Part shown: positions 35,169-44,033 of the stretch, piece after piece
Layout: every line of letters starts with the position of its first letter
Position numbering within the stretch: position 1 is the first letter of the stretch
NCBI RefSeq assembly: GCF_014640295.1
Contig: NZ_BMGR01000015.1
Coordinates: 1-64,000, forward strand
Origin: Paenibacillus abyssi
GTDB lineage: Bacteria > Bacillota > Bacilli > Paenibacillales > Paenibacillaceae
DNA: 64,000 nucleotides
Direction of reading: 5' to 3'
Translations under genes and position numbers: made by a program
The notes under the pieces: model-generated
Seen by the model: only the letters and a program-made list of their open reading frames with translations
Database searches by the model: none
Told to the model about the DNA's origin: nothing

Positions 35169-35182
35169 AGAAACGCTTTCAT
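35169..35182 (-). promoter_or_regulatory. cre-like element inside the moc-like operon
   Basis: AGAAACGCTTTCAT resembles the CcpA operator and lies between the desaturase and Rieske genes. Confidence 0.4.
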
Positions 35183-35222
35183 TTCGCTCATTTTCACTTT
35201 GCTCTAACGTATATATCGGATT

Positions 35223-36338
35223 TTATTCCGCTTTTTTTACAATCAATTCGTCTTGTTGAATGACAGTGCCATAAGGAGCAGGACCGTAGCGATACGGACG
35301 CGCCGTACTTGGCAGCGGACGTACAATGGTATAGGTCGGATCTTTGCGCTGTTTCCGCAGCGCCGCGAATATCTCTTTAAGCGCCGCATAAACGCTAGGG
35401 CTCGGCTTCGGGCAGTCCGCTTTCATTTCTTCATGAAGAGCCGGCAGTGCATGATACGGTACCATTGGAAACATGTGATGCTCAATGTGATAATTCATGT
35501 TGCAATACAAGAAGCGAATAACCGGATTCATATAAACAGTGCGCGTATTCAAGCGATGATCGAGTACATCGTCATTTAAGCCCAAATGCTGCGTCCACGC
35601 GATCAGCATAACGGCCCAAAAACCGTAAAAGGTAGGGAGTACGACAAACATCGCCGGCAGGATGCTTCCTGCATAGATGCACGCCGCGATGACCGCGATA
35701 AAGATCAGAATCCATACGCGCGCTTCCCAATAACATTTTTTGAACTCGGAGGCGGGAATATAATCCATTTCCTCTTTATCCATTTTGCCGAAGGCATGCA
35801 GGAATATTCTTCTGAGATCAGCAATCCCCCCATACACATGGAACAGTTCGCCCAGCAGCACGCGCCATACCGGCGGCCTCGGTGCATGAATCTCCGGATC
35901 ACGGCCTACAATATAAGTATCCGTATGGTGACGGACATGGCTCCACCGCCAAGGCGTTGCGGGGAATAGGTTCATGAACGAGGCGATTTGGTAGATTACT
36001 TCATTCATCCAACCCGTCTTAAACATCGTACCGTGACTGGCTTCGTGCCACCGGGAATTGCCGGGCAGCGCATACACAGCGCCGTATGCGGCGAAAGCCG
36101 GAATCGCCCACCAAGTTCCCCAGGAAAGGTATGCGAGATAACCCAGAATACCCAGAATTGCGAACCAGATGATCGTATCGCGTATCGCCGGTCCGTCCTT
36201 TCGCTTCATCAGCTCTTTCATTCGTTGACGAGGAATCGGGGAAGCGTACCATTCAGCCGAGGCAATCCCGAGTTCCTGGGCCTGTTTGTTTCGCGGCCCT
36301 GTAAGACTATAATCCCTTGTTTCCATATTGACTGCCAT
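35223..36338 (-). CDS. Membrane desaturase/hydroxylase family oxygenase (MocD-like)
   Basis: The 371-residue integral membrane di-iron enzyme has the three histidine boxes of the fatty-acid desaturase superfamily: RWHEASHG, WSHVRHHTDTY and NYHIEHHMFP. Hydrophobic spans lie between them. MocD in rhizobial rhizopine loci is a hydrocarbon-oxygenase-like protein working with MocE and MocF, thought to demethylate 3-O-methyl-scyllo-inosamine. The same trio here suggests oxidative demethylation or hydroxylation of an inositol-like compound. It lies 26 bp after the LacI-type regulator. Confidence 0.88.
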   Translation of the reverse strand: MAVNMETRDYSLTGPRNKQAQELGIASAEWYASPIPRQRMKELMKRKDGPAIRDTIIWFAILGILGYLAYLSWGTWWAIPAFAAYGAVYALPGNSRWHEASHGTMFKTGWMNEVIYQIASFMNLFPATPWRWSHVRHHTDTYIVGRDPEIHAPRPPVWRVLLGELFHVYGGIADLRRIFLHAFGKMDKEEMDYIPASEFKKCYWEARVWILIFIAVIAACIYAGSILPAMFVVLPTFYGFWAVMLIAWTQHLGLNDDVLDHRLNTRTVYMNPVIRFLYCNMNYHIEHHMFPMVPYHALPALHEEMKADCPKPSPSVYAALKEIFAALRKQRKDPTYTIVRPLPSTARPYRYGPAPYGTVIQQDELIVKKAE

Positions 36339-36364
36339 TTTAAAATTCCTCCTTTATTCAAAAT

Positions 36365-38350
36365 CTATGAATTTTCGTTCTTTTTCAATGCGTTGATCAG
36401 TTGAATCGGCGGCTTTTCTCTCAGCACCTCCTGCCAAGCGGTCAACAAATTATCAGGTGTGATCTTATAGGGGGTTACGCCTATAAAGGACGGAATCTTT
36501 TTGCCCAGCAGCGCATTGGCCGCCGCCATTGCCATCGCTCTTCCCTGCTCATAAGGTCGCTGAGCGCTCAGACCTTTGATGGAGCCTCCCATAGCCATGT
36601 TTAAAGCCGCTTCACTGTCCAAATCCGCTGTTACGATACTGATATCTTCACGATTTAGCTCACGCAAAGCGCTCAGTGCTTCTAATCCCGGAGCATCCCA
36701 CGATACATAGAGACCCTCGATGTCGGGATGATTTTTGATCATTTCGTAACACTTGTCGAAGGCTCTTTTCTTATTAATAAAGCTTTCTACAGCTACGATT
36801 TCCAGTTCGGGGAATTCTTCGTTCAATACTTGCTCGACTGCCGCATCCCGCTGCTGTGTGGCAAAAAAAGTAGCGCCGTGCATGAGCAGCCCGATTTTTT
36901 TCTTGCCGTTTTTGGTAAGATACTCTCCGAGAATTCTGCCTGCAATTTGCCCGTTCTCCCTTTCATTGACCGAAACGCAGGTCACATAATCCTCGCGATC
37001 GAAGCCTTTGGGGACGTTATTAATCAGAACTAGCTTTGTCCCTGCATCGACAACCTCCCTGTAGCTCGGTGCCGTCAAAATTTCGTCGGCGGGAATGCTG
37101 ATAAGGACATCAGGATTCATCGCAAGAATGCTGGCATGCTGTTTGTTTTGAAGCTCCGGATCAAAATGGGCGTCTGTAACGGCAAGCAATCTGATGCCAA
37201 GCTCTGAAAATACGTCCTTGATTGCTCTCTCATGCAATCTTGTCCAAGCGATTCCTCCATAATGGAAAGAAATAGCTGCCGTATAGGAACCTGCTCTAAT
37301 CTGTTCAATTTCCGAGGAACTCATTTCCAGTATTTCTGGACTTTCCGCCTTTTCTCCAAACGGGCCTCTGCCAATGCTTTGTGTCGAGTTTCTTATGATG
37401 AGCTTGCTCGAGACTACTGTATCCTCCGCACTGTTCCCGGAGCCGTTTATTTTGTCCATCAATTTCTCGATAGCCTTAACCCCGATGTCTACAGGATCGA
37501 ATGCTGCCGTTGTGATTGCGGGATTCAGCATAGGACTCAGCTCAAACTCATGAAGGCTGACCAGAGAAATATCATCGGGACACTTGATGTTGTTCGTGTG
37601 AAACAGCTTTAACAACTCTATTAATGCTTGACCGTCCGCACAGAGCATTGCTGTCGGTCTGTTGTCGTCCTTCAACATTCTTACAACAGAATTTTTATCA
37701 AAATGGCCTTCGGCATCGATTTGGACGACCAGCCCGGGTACGAATGGAATGCCGTTCTCCTGCAGCGCTTCTTTATACCCGTCAAGCATTTGCTTGTGAC
37801 TCGAGCCGCTCTGCTTGTCGATAAAACAAATCTTATCGTGTCCGCTTTTGATAACATGATGCGCAGCCCTATATGCGTTCCCATAGTAATCGATTAATAT
37901 GTTCCCTAATTGTTCCGATTTGCCGAAATGGCCGATGCTTACGGTCGGAATGTTTAACTCCTTCATCTTGAATACATCTTCATCGCTGTTTTTGTCGGGA
38001 ATCGCTATGATGCCTCGAGGCTTTTCCATTCGAATGTATGCCCGGATCTTGCTTTTGTTCTCGGAATTTAATACGACAACGCTATAACCGTATTGGTCTC
38101 CCTTGCTTCTGATGCCCTTGATCATATTGACATAAAAGTAATTTTCCAGATTTTCCACCAGACACAATATGACATCCGATTTAAGGGCTTTCATGCTGCG
38201 CAATACAAAGCCTGGCTGTCCGTCCAATTCATTAATGACAGCCAACACTCTATCCGTTAGCTCCGGACTCACATATCTCGTTTTATTCACGACATGAGAT
38301 ACGGTCGCCACCGATACTCCCGCTTTCTTTGCTATCTCTTTAATATTCAT
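36365..38350 (-). CDS. LacI-type repressor with an extra sugar-binding module
   Basis: At 661 residues it is about twice a normal LacI protein. Residues 1-55 are the DNA-binding headpiece (IKEIAKKAGVSVATVSHVVN). About 58-325 form a standard LacI PBP domain ending SSKLIIRNSTQSIG. About 342-640 form a second PBP unit aligning with the binding lipoprotein at 31260-32483. Shared landmarks are TDAxF, SIPxD, HxAxFFxTxQR, VxWDxP, and IKGLxAQxPYxQG. Two effector sites in one repressor are likely. It heads the moc-like operon, and palindromes TTTACGTAAA upstream are probable autoregulatory operators. The frame is intact across the junction. Confidence 0.9.
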   Translation of the reverse strand: MNIKEIAKKAGVSVATVSHVVNKTRYVSPELTDRVLAVINELDGQPGFVLRSMKALKSDVILCLVENLENYFYVNMIKGIRSKGDQYGYSVVVLNSENKSKIRAYIRMEKPRGIIAIPDKNSDEDVFKMKELNIPTVSIGHFGKSEQLGNILIDYYGNAYRAAHHVIKSGHDKICFIDKQSGSSHKQMLDGYKEALQENGIPFVPGLVVQIDAEGHFDKNSVVRMLKDDNRPTAMLCADGQALIELLKLFHTNNIKCPDDISLVSLHEFELSPMLNPAITTAAFDPVDIGVKAIEKLMDKINGSGNSAEDTVVSSKLIIRNSTQSIGRGPFGEKAESPEILEMSSSEIEQIRAGSYTAAISFHYGGIAWTRLHERAIKDVFSELGIRLLAVTDAHFDPELQNKQHASILAMNPDVLISIPADEILTAPSYREVVDAGTKLVLINNVPKGFDREDYVTCVSVNERENGQIAGRILGEYLTKNGKKKIGLLMHGATFFATQQRDAAVEQVLNEEFPELEIVAVESFINKKRAFDKCYEMIKNHPDIEGLYVSWDAPGLEALSALRELNREDISIVTADLDSEAALNMAMGGSIKGLSAQRPYEQGRAMAMAAANALLGKKIPSFIGVTPYKITPDNLLTAWQEVLREKPPIQLINALKKNENS

Positions 38351-38371
38351 TCTCTCTCACACCCAGTGTTA

Positions 38372-38696
38372 TTTACGTAAAGAAAACGGATACAAGAGTA
38401 ATATTCTCGATCCACCTCTCTTTTCCGTCAAACTTCCATCACCAGATTTTCATTTTTGCGTAAATATTCTAGCGATATATCTTTTATAACATATGAACTT
38501 TTAGACGTCAATCTATTTCTGTAATCGTTTTCTCCGTTTAAAAATTTATTTTACCCTGAAATAAACACATTTTCCCTCGCATAACACACCTATTTATTCC
38601 TAACTTCACCTCTTTTAAATTATTTACGTAAATAAATCAAATTATTCTCTAATCATTCGCATATCTTCTATCATAACCTCATTTATTTACGTAAAT
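38372..38696 (-). promoter_or_regulatory. Cluster of TTTACGTAAA palindromes (candidate LacI-type operators)
   Basis: Perfect TTTACGTAAA lies at 38372-38381, 38623-38632 and 38686-38695, and a one-mismatch copy TTTGCGTAAA at 38455-38464. The copies at 38621-38634 and 38685-38696 extend to 14 and 12 bp palindromes. All lie upstream of the LacI-type gene. Confidence 0.65.
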
Positions 38697-38703
38697 TTTA
38701 TTT

Positions 38704-38748
38704 GAAATCAAAAATGGCAGGAGTGGACCCTGTAGGTTCCTCCCGCCA
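38704..38748. terminator. Terminator-like hairpin between the LacI gene and the following remnant
   Basis: AAAATGGCAGGAG and CTCCCGCCATTTT form a long stem (one unpaired base) with A and T runs. It probably ended the gene whose remnant follows. Confidence 0.6.
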
Positions 38749-38767
38749 TTTTCGTTGTCGCTACAAT

Positions 38768-38935
38768 TTAATCGGCCGCTATTGCGCTTAGCTCTTTGGC
38801 AATGTTATCCGCGATGATATAATTCGCCAGCCCATCCATAGGCGTCGGGGTTTTGTTGATTGCTCATTCGTTCCGGCATCTGCCAATGACTCGCTCCTGC
38901 TCATCGAAAAGAAGCCTGTTTTCTGCAGTTTTCGA
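38768..38935 (-). pseudogene. C-terminal gene remnant
   Basis: The minus strand reads NKTPTPMDGLANYIIADNIA then KELSAIAAD and a stop, with an upstream piece MSRSESLADAGTNEQ in another frame. It resembles the tail of a dehydrogenase-like protein, possibly of the Gfo/Idh/MocA family, with a frameshift. Recognition is weak. Confidence 0.35.
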
Positions 38936-39013
38936 ATGTAATCGTGTAAAATAGACAAGTTGGTTTATAATTAGCTTATAATAGAATTATCTTATTGCTA
39001 TGAGGGATTTAAA

Positions 39014-39205
39014 ATGACTGAATTACAACGTCCCGAGCGTATCGACTGTATGAAATGCAAACATTTTTATGTGACGTGGGATCCTAACTTTCCCAGAGGC
39101 TGCAAAGCATTCGGATTTAAGACGCATACCATGCCAAGCATCACTGTGCTGGCTTCCTCGGGCAAGCCGTGCATGAATTTTGAGCCGAAGCTGAAACCGC
39201 TGTAG
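39014..39205 (+). CDS. Small conserved cysteine protein
   Basis: The 63-residue protein has CMKCKHFYVTWDPNFPRGC, then C in KPCMNF, a likely zinc-binding set of four cysteines. I recall this short protein as widespread in Firmicutes without known function and sometimes misannotated as a uracil-DNA glycosylase piece. TATAAT upstream at about 38977 and TGAGGG before the ATG support expression. It stands alone and shares a strong terminator with the convergent transporter gene. Confidence 0.8.
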   Translation: MTELQRPERIDCMKCKHFYVTWDPNFPRGCKAFGFKTHTMPSITVLASSGKPCMNFEPKLKPL

Positions 39206-39218
39206 CCGTCCATCAAAG

Positions 39219-39260
39219 AAAAACCGCCAGCCTGAGCTTCCGCTCAGGCTGGCGGTTTTT
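39219..39260. terminator. Bidirectional terminator
   Basis: AAACCGCCAGCCTGAGC and GCTCAGGCTGGCGGTTT form a perfect 17-bp stem, with A and T runs on either side, between convergent genes. Confidence 0.9.
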
Positions 39261-40467
39261 CATGTTCAATCGTTTTTGCAATGATTGCTCCGACAATTAA
39301 AGCCCAGACAGGAGCGCTGATATGGAAGAATGAAAGGGGAGACATCGCAATGACAAAGGCAAAGATCGCGCTGAAACGGTATCGGCTGTCAGAAAAAGCG
39401 GTATGGAGGCTTGAACCGAGTACGCCGATTAATGCAAATCCTCCCACCAGGGCGGCGGCGGCGACCGGCAGCGCCTGCATGAACGGAACCGTCTTTGAAG
39501 CGAATATGCCGAAAAGCAAAAGCATCACTCCGGATACAGCCGAAGCGATATAACGCTTATGCTTCTCTCCCGCACCATCCTCCGCGCTCACAGCCGTCAT
39601 CATCCCTGCTACATTAGCGCTTTGGCCGCCAAACAGGGCAACCACCATCGAAGTAATGCCGCTCATCGTAATGATCTGTTTCGTTGGCGGTTTGTATTTA
39701 TAGGTTTCCAGCGCCCCGATCGCCGGCACCGCGTCATTGCTCAAAATCATTAAACAGAGTGGAATGGCTAACGTAAACAATTGCATCCAGGAAAATTCAG
39801 GCTGAACCAGGTCAGGCCAAGCAAAGGGAAGGTCCCCGTTTGGAAAATGAACCCCTTCTGTAAGAAATAACACAAGGAGCGCTACAACAATCGCTCCAAC
39901 AACAGGCGGTATTCGTCTGCCCCATTTCATCAGAAGGAAGTAGCTTGCCAAGGCCGATACCCCTACCAGCGGCATCACTTCGATGGACGTTATCATGCGG
40001 ATAACATAAGAAGTGACCAGCCCGGCCAGCATGGCGGCGATCACTTCCCTGGGGAACAGCTTCATAATGAAGGTAAAAGCGCCTGTTATCCCGATCAGAA
40101 AGATAAGAATGCCGCTCAGCAAAAAACCGCCTGTCATTTCATTATAGGTGAAATGAGGAGATGCCGTTGCCAGAAACGCAATTCCCGAGAGGGAATTGGC
40201 GCAAGTGATAGGCATTCGATAGAGCAGCGGTAAAAAGATGCTAAGAACTCCTCCGAAAAAGTAAACGGCAAACACCCAGCCGATGGTTTCTGCATGTGTA
40301 TATCCGCCGTTAGCCGCTGCTTCGAGGATCAGAATCGGCGGGCCGGTCATTCCTAGCGTAGAAGCAATGACCCCCGCCGAAATATTTTTGGAATTAAGAT
40401 CACGTAAAGGATTATGCCAACCTCTAATTAAAGCGGCTTGCTCCTCCCCCGTATCCGATGACTTCAT
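39244..40467 (-). CDS. benE: BenE-family (benzoate/H+ symporter-like) transporter
   Basis: The 407-residue membrane protein has about 12 spans. SAGVIASTLGMTGPPILILEA (partial), PITCANSLSGIAFLATASPH and FGGQSANVAGMMTAVSAE are typical of BenE permeases, first described as benzoate/H+ symporters. The true substrate here is not determined. It lies downstream of the glycerate kinase remnant in the same direction and may belong to the TRAP catabolic operon. Its stop codon is inside the shared terminator hairpin. Confidence 0.88.
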   Translation of the reverse strand: MKSSDTGEEQAALIRGWHNPLRDLNSKNISAGVIASTLGMTGPPILILEAAANGGYTHAETIGWVFAVYFFGGVLSIFLPLLYRMPITCANSLSGIAFLATASPHFTYNEMTGGFLLSGILIFLIGITGAFTFIMKLFPREVIAAMLAGLVTSYVIRMITSIEVMPLVGVSALASYFLLMKWGRRIPPVVGAIVVALLVLFLTEGVHFPNGDLPFAWPDLVQPEFSWMQLFTLAIPLCLMILSNDAVPAIGALETYKYKPPTKQIITMSGITSMVVALFGGQSANVAGMMTAVSAEDGAGEKHKRYIASAVSGVMLLLFGIFASKTVPFMQALPVAAAALVGGFALIGVLGSSLHTAFSDSRYRFSAIFAFVIAMSPLSFFHISAPVWALIVGAIIAKTIEHEKPPA

Positions 40468-40501
40468 GTGTGCCTCCCTAATCTGTTGGTCTTTCCGCTA
40501 C

Positions 40502-41140
40502 CTAACTGCTTGAATCAAATGAAACAAGCGCCATCGGTTGATTCACGATGGAAAAGCATGAACTGATGCCGGCCTCGTGTAATGCTGCTGTCTCTGCCCC
40601 GATGCTGCCGACAAAATCGACGCCTTGCATTTTTTCCAAGCCGATAATGTCAAGAATAGGTTCGTTTCCGGATTGCAGCTGCCCGTTTAAGAGACCAGCG
40701 AATGCCGCCCCCAAGCCTCCGCAGCACCTGCTCCGTTAATTTGCTGAGTATCCTGTCCAGCTCCTGCAGTACCACTTGGGCAAAAAGCTCCTAAGTCCTT
40801 GATCGAACTCTGCTAAGATTTCGGGCGTCGCTCCCTTCTGTGGACCGAAGATATAAGCGGCACCGCGCGGTCCGTGGAGTGGATTATTCACATCGCAGGA
40901 ACCTTACAACTCGAGATTGGTCATGATCCTTTAACGGTCCACTTATTGCGGCTGTAATCAATTATCCATCGGTTGCTTTAATCAGCGCTTCTACCGTGCC
41001 TTCTCCCCCATCAGCTAATGGTAAGGCAACGATTATCGCGTTAGGGCATACACATCCTGTATCCCCAAAGCAATGGCTTCACTGCCCAAAAGGGATGAAA
41101 TACTTCCTTTAAAGGAATCGATCGCTATCAATACCTTCAT
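40502..41140 (-). pseudogene. Broken glycerate kinase gene
   Basis: The minus-strand start MKVLIAIDSFKGSISS overlaps the preceding dehydrogenase stop (ATGA). Further pieces in shifting frames, SLPYH then [24 protein letters not shown] and GGLGAAFAGLLNGQLQSGNE, follow the order of GlxK/GarK glycerate kinases. An in-frame stop follows ALTR near 41040, and at least two frameshifts are present. The pathway step after tartronate semialdehyde reductase is therefore lost here or supplied elsewhere. Confidence 0.8.
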
Positions 41141-42072
41141 ATCCCGCTCTCCGATCCGTTTCCAACATCATCTTGTAAAAGATGATGTTTATCAACCATT
41201 ATTTTTGCCATCTCTTCATATATCTTGATCACCGAAGAAGAATCCTCACCCGCCAAGCCTCTGGCATCGGCCAATTTATAAATCTCTTTGCAGACGCTTC
41301 CCAGTAAAAGAGGCGAGCGGGTTCTGTTTCCCATGTCCAGGCAGATGTTAAGGTCTTTGTGTTGAATCGCAAGGGAGCTGCGCGGAGAAAAGTCGCGGCT
41401 CAGCACACCCGGCACTTTATCTTCAAACATCCATGAGTTCCCTGCGCTGTTCTTAATCACCTCGTATATCATTTCCGGATCCAGCCCGTTTTTCACGCCC
41501 AAGACCATCGCTTCTGCCATCGACACCAAGTGGATGGAGACCAAATGCTGATTCACCGCTTTCATTGCCTGTCCCAGCCCTTCTTCATGACCAACTTTTA
41601 TTATACGGGATCCTACTTTCTGAAGGATAGGCAAACATTGCCGATAGGCCTCTTCTCCTCCGCTGACCATCAAAGTCAGCGTACCCCCGCTCGCTCCCTT
41701 GGTTCCGCCGCTCACCGGAGCGTCGAGCACCTTGATTCTCTTCTCCCGGCACATGATTTCAATGGCTCTGACCTCATCCGGAGAGACGGTGCTCGATACG
41801 ATAACAATGCCATTGCGAAGCCCCTCCAGCAGACCTTCGTCTCCCTGCAGGCAGCTTACGCATTGCGAATAATTTTGTACCATCAAAAAGACGATATTCG
41901 AACGCTCTCCCACTTCCTTCGGATGATTCGCTTTGGTCGCACCCTCTCGTTCCAGCTCGTTCATAGCCTCAGCATTAATGTCATAAACGGTTAATTCGTA
42001 TCCCGCCCTGCCAATATTTTTCGCCATCCGGCTGCCGATTGAACCTAACCCGATAAAACCAACCTTTTGCAT
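41137..42072 (-). CDS. 3-hydroxyisobutyrate dehydrogenase / tartronate semialdehyde reductase family
   Basis: The 311-residue beta-hydroxyacid dehydrogenase begins KVGFIGLGSIGSRMAKNIGR with the GxGxxG dinucleotide motif. The substrate loop is DAPVSGGTKGASGGTLTLMV, and the catalytic Lys is in GQAMKAVNQHLVSIH. I place the start at the ATG at 42072 behind GGGGGATTG. It is followed by a broken glycerate kinase gene with overlapping stop and start. That pairing points to reduction of tartronate semialdehyde, as in glucarate or glyoxylate routes. Confidence 0.88.
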   Translation of the reverse strand: MQKVGFIGLGSIGSRMAKNIGRAGYELTVYDINAEAMNELEREGATKANHPKEVGERSNIVFLMVQNYSQCVSCLQGDEGLLEGLRNGIVIVSSTVSPDEVRAIEIMCREKRIKVLDAPVSGGTKGASGGTLTLMVSGGEEAYRQCLPILQKVGSRIIKVGHEEGLGQAMKAVNQHLVSIHLVSMAEAMVLGVKNGLDPEMIYEVIKNSAGNSWMFEDKVPGVLSRDFSPRSSLAIQHKDLNICLDMGNRTRSPLLLGSVCKEIYKLADARGLAGEDSSSVIKIYEEMAKIMVDKHHLLQDDVGNGSESGI

Positions 42073-42084
42073 TTGCAATCCCCC

Positions 42085-43362
42085 TTAAGAGAGCCATTCC
42101 AGCGGAGCAAGTACGATCGCCGGAAACAAAATAAGCAAGAACAGAATAACAAAATAGACGAGTAAGAAAGGCCAGATCCCTCTCAATACATCTACCAACC
42201 CGATTTTGCCGATCGAGCAAGCCACGTTCAGTACGTTGCCTACAGGAGGCGTTATTAAGCCAATGCATAGCGTGAGTATGAATATTAGTCCGAAATAGAC
42301 GGGATCAATGCCTGCCTGTATGATAACCGGCATTAAGACCGGGGTGAGAATGAGGATGTTAGGCGTCAAATCCATAACCATGCCGATAACCAACACCAAT
42401 AAGGTAATGACCGTCATAAGAAGCAATGGACTGTCAATGAGCGGGCCAAGCATCTCAGATACCATACCCGGCAGATTCGCAACCGTGATCAGCCAACCGG
42501 TTACCATCGCCGCGGCTGTAAGGAACATAATGACGCTCGTCATTTTGGCGGAAGCTGCTAACACCTCGAACAGTTTGGGAAGTTTTAATTGCCGGTACAC
42601 GACGAAGCCGACAAAGAAAGCATAGAAAGCCGCTACTACCGCCGCTTCGGTAGGCGTAAACACGCCAAAGCGAAGCCCGACAATAATGATGATCGGCAGG
42701 AAAAGTGCCCAGATCGCTTCTCTGAGTGCAATCAGAACTTCCTTAAACCGTTTACGCGGCAGGACCGTAACCTGCTCATTGCGCATGATTAGCCACCAGG
42801 TCACACATAAGCCCAAGCCCATTATAAGTCCCGGAACAATGCCTGCTAGAAACAGCTTGGTGATCGAAACCCCGCTCGTTACGCCGAACAGTATCATCGG
42901 AATGCTGGGTGGAATGACAGGCGCAATAATACCGCCTGATGCAATCAATGCCGTCGAACGATTGCGGTTATATCCATTCCTTATCATCATGGGAATCAAC
43001 AGCGCACCGATTGCTGCCGTATCCGCTACTGCCGAGCCGGAAAGACTCGCAAAGAAAAGAGATCCGATTATCGCGACGTATCCTAATCCGCCTTTGATAT
43101 GTCCAAACATCGACATCGCAAAATTAACGATCCGTTGCGAAATGCCGCCTGCATTCATGAGCTCGCCTGCCAAAATAAAAAAGGGAACGGCCATGAGCGG
43201 AAAATTATCCGCACCGTTTATCAAGTTCTGAGCGATAATCAGACTATCAAAATTACCTAAATAGAGCATCATGATGACCGCGCTAAAGAGCAAAGCGAAA
43301 GCGATCGGCATTCCGATGGCCATCCCTCCCAACAACGATCCTATAAAGAGCAATAATGTCAT
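42085..43362 (-). CDS. TRAP transporter large permease (DctM)
   Basis: The 425-residue membrane protein with about 12 spans has the DctM features GMAIGMPIAFALLFSAVIMM, PFFILAGELMNAGGI and GLITPPVGNVLNVACSIG. It forms the ion-coupled channel of a tripartite TRAP transporter for organic acids. It overlaps the small permease by 4 bp and works with the binding protein at 44034-45044. Confidence 0.93.
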   Translation of the reverse strand: MTLLLFIGSLLGGMAIGMPIAFALLFSAVIMMLYLGNFDSLIIAQNLINGADNFPLMAVPFFILAGELMNAGGISQRIVNFAMSMFGHIKGGLGYVAIIGSLFFASLSGSAVADTAAIGALLIPMMIRNGYNRNRSTALIASGGIIAPVIPPSIPMILFGVTSGVSITKLFLAGIVPGLIMGLGLCVTWWLIMRNEQVTVLPRKRFKEVLIALREAIWALFLPIIIIVGLRFGVFTPTEAAVVAAFYAFFVGFVVYRQLKLPKLFEVLAASAKMTSVIMFLTAAAMVTGWLITVANLPGMVSEMLGPLIDSPLLLMTVITLLVLVIGMVMDLTPNILILTPVLMPVIIQAGIDPVYFGLIFILTLCIGLITPPVGNVLNVACSIGKIGLVDVLRGIWPFLLVYFVILFLLILFPAIVLAPLEWLS

Positions 43363-43922
43363 TTGTGCCCTCCCCCTTGCAGAGATTGGTGTTGGTTATG
43401 TTCTTCAAGCGCTGCTTCTTCCGCCGAGCGCCCTGCAGTGAGCTCATCAATGGCGTCTTTATCGAACATCGCGCGAATCGAATTGAGCAAAATAATAAGC
43501 CCCATGCACACGCTGAAGAAAACGCCGACCGCATAGTTGACGGACAGCGGAATGCCCGTTGCTGACGAACGGCTATCCAGATTTAGGAGCGCCAGCGTCA
43601 AGCTGCCGTCGGCAACTAAGTAGAGGATGAATAGCAGAAGCAGATTGGTGAAGATATAAACAACGCGTTTGATTTGCTTGGGCAGATTCTTTATAAGCAA
43701 GTCGACGCCAAGATGCTCATTGTTTTTCAGTGCTCCTATTGCCCCTAGAAATATAAGAAATACAAACAGATACCGGGACATTTCCTCTGACCAAGTAATT
43801 CCCGAGTCAAACAGATAACGCAAGACTACGTTTGCAAATACAAGAATGGCCATAGACGCCAAGATGATTGCCATGGCTGAATTCAATAGTGTCAATAGAA
43901 ACTTAGATAGCCGTTTCACCAC
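43359..43922 (-). CDS. TRAP transporter small permease (DctQ)
   Basis: The 187-residue protein has four membrane spans, with WSEEMSRYLFVFLIFLGAIG typical of DctQ. A polar, acidic C-terminal tail of about 30 residues (DELTAGRSAEEAALEEHNQH) is longer than usual. It is coupled to DctM by a 4-bp overlap. Confidence 0.9.
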   Translation of the reverse strand: MVKRLSKFLLTLLNSAMAIILASMAILVFANVVLRYLFDSGITWSEEMSRYLFVFLIFLGAIGALKNNEHLGVDLLIKNLPKQIKRVVYIFTNLLLLFILYLVADGSLTLALLNLDSRSSATGIPLSVNYAVGVFFSVCMGLIILLNSIRAMFDKDAIDELTAGRSAEEAALEEHNQHQSLQGGGHK

Positions 43923-43954
43923 TCTGTCTCCTCCTTATATTGCTGAAACTTAAA

Positions 43955-43968
43955 TGTAAGCGCTCACA
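43955..43968 (-). promoter_or_regulatory. cre site within the TRAP operon
   Basis: TGTAAGCGCTCACA is a near-ideal CcpA operator between the binding-protein gene and DctQ. A stem-loop (GAGGGAAA/TTTCCCCCTC) lies near 44001-44027. Confidence 0.6.
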
Positions 43969-44033
43969 TATATTGGGACATAGATTGATAGAAATAAGAG
44001 AGGGAAAATGCTTACTTTCCCCCTCCATCCTGT

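Noticed and set aside
41150-41195. Hairpin CATCATCTT/AAGATGATG as regulatory element
   Set aside because: It lies in the coding end of the dehydrogenase gene and has no T tract. It may be chance.
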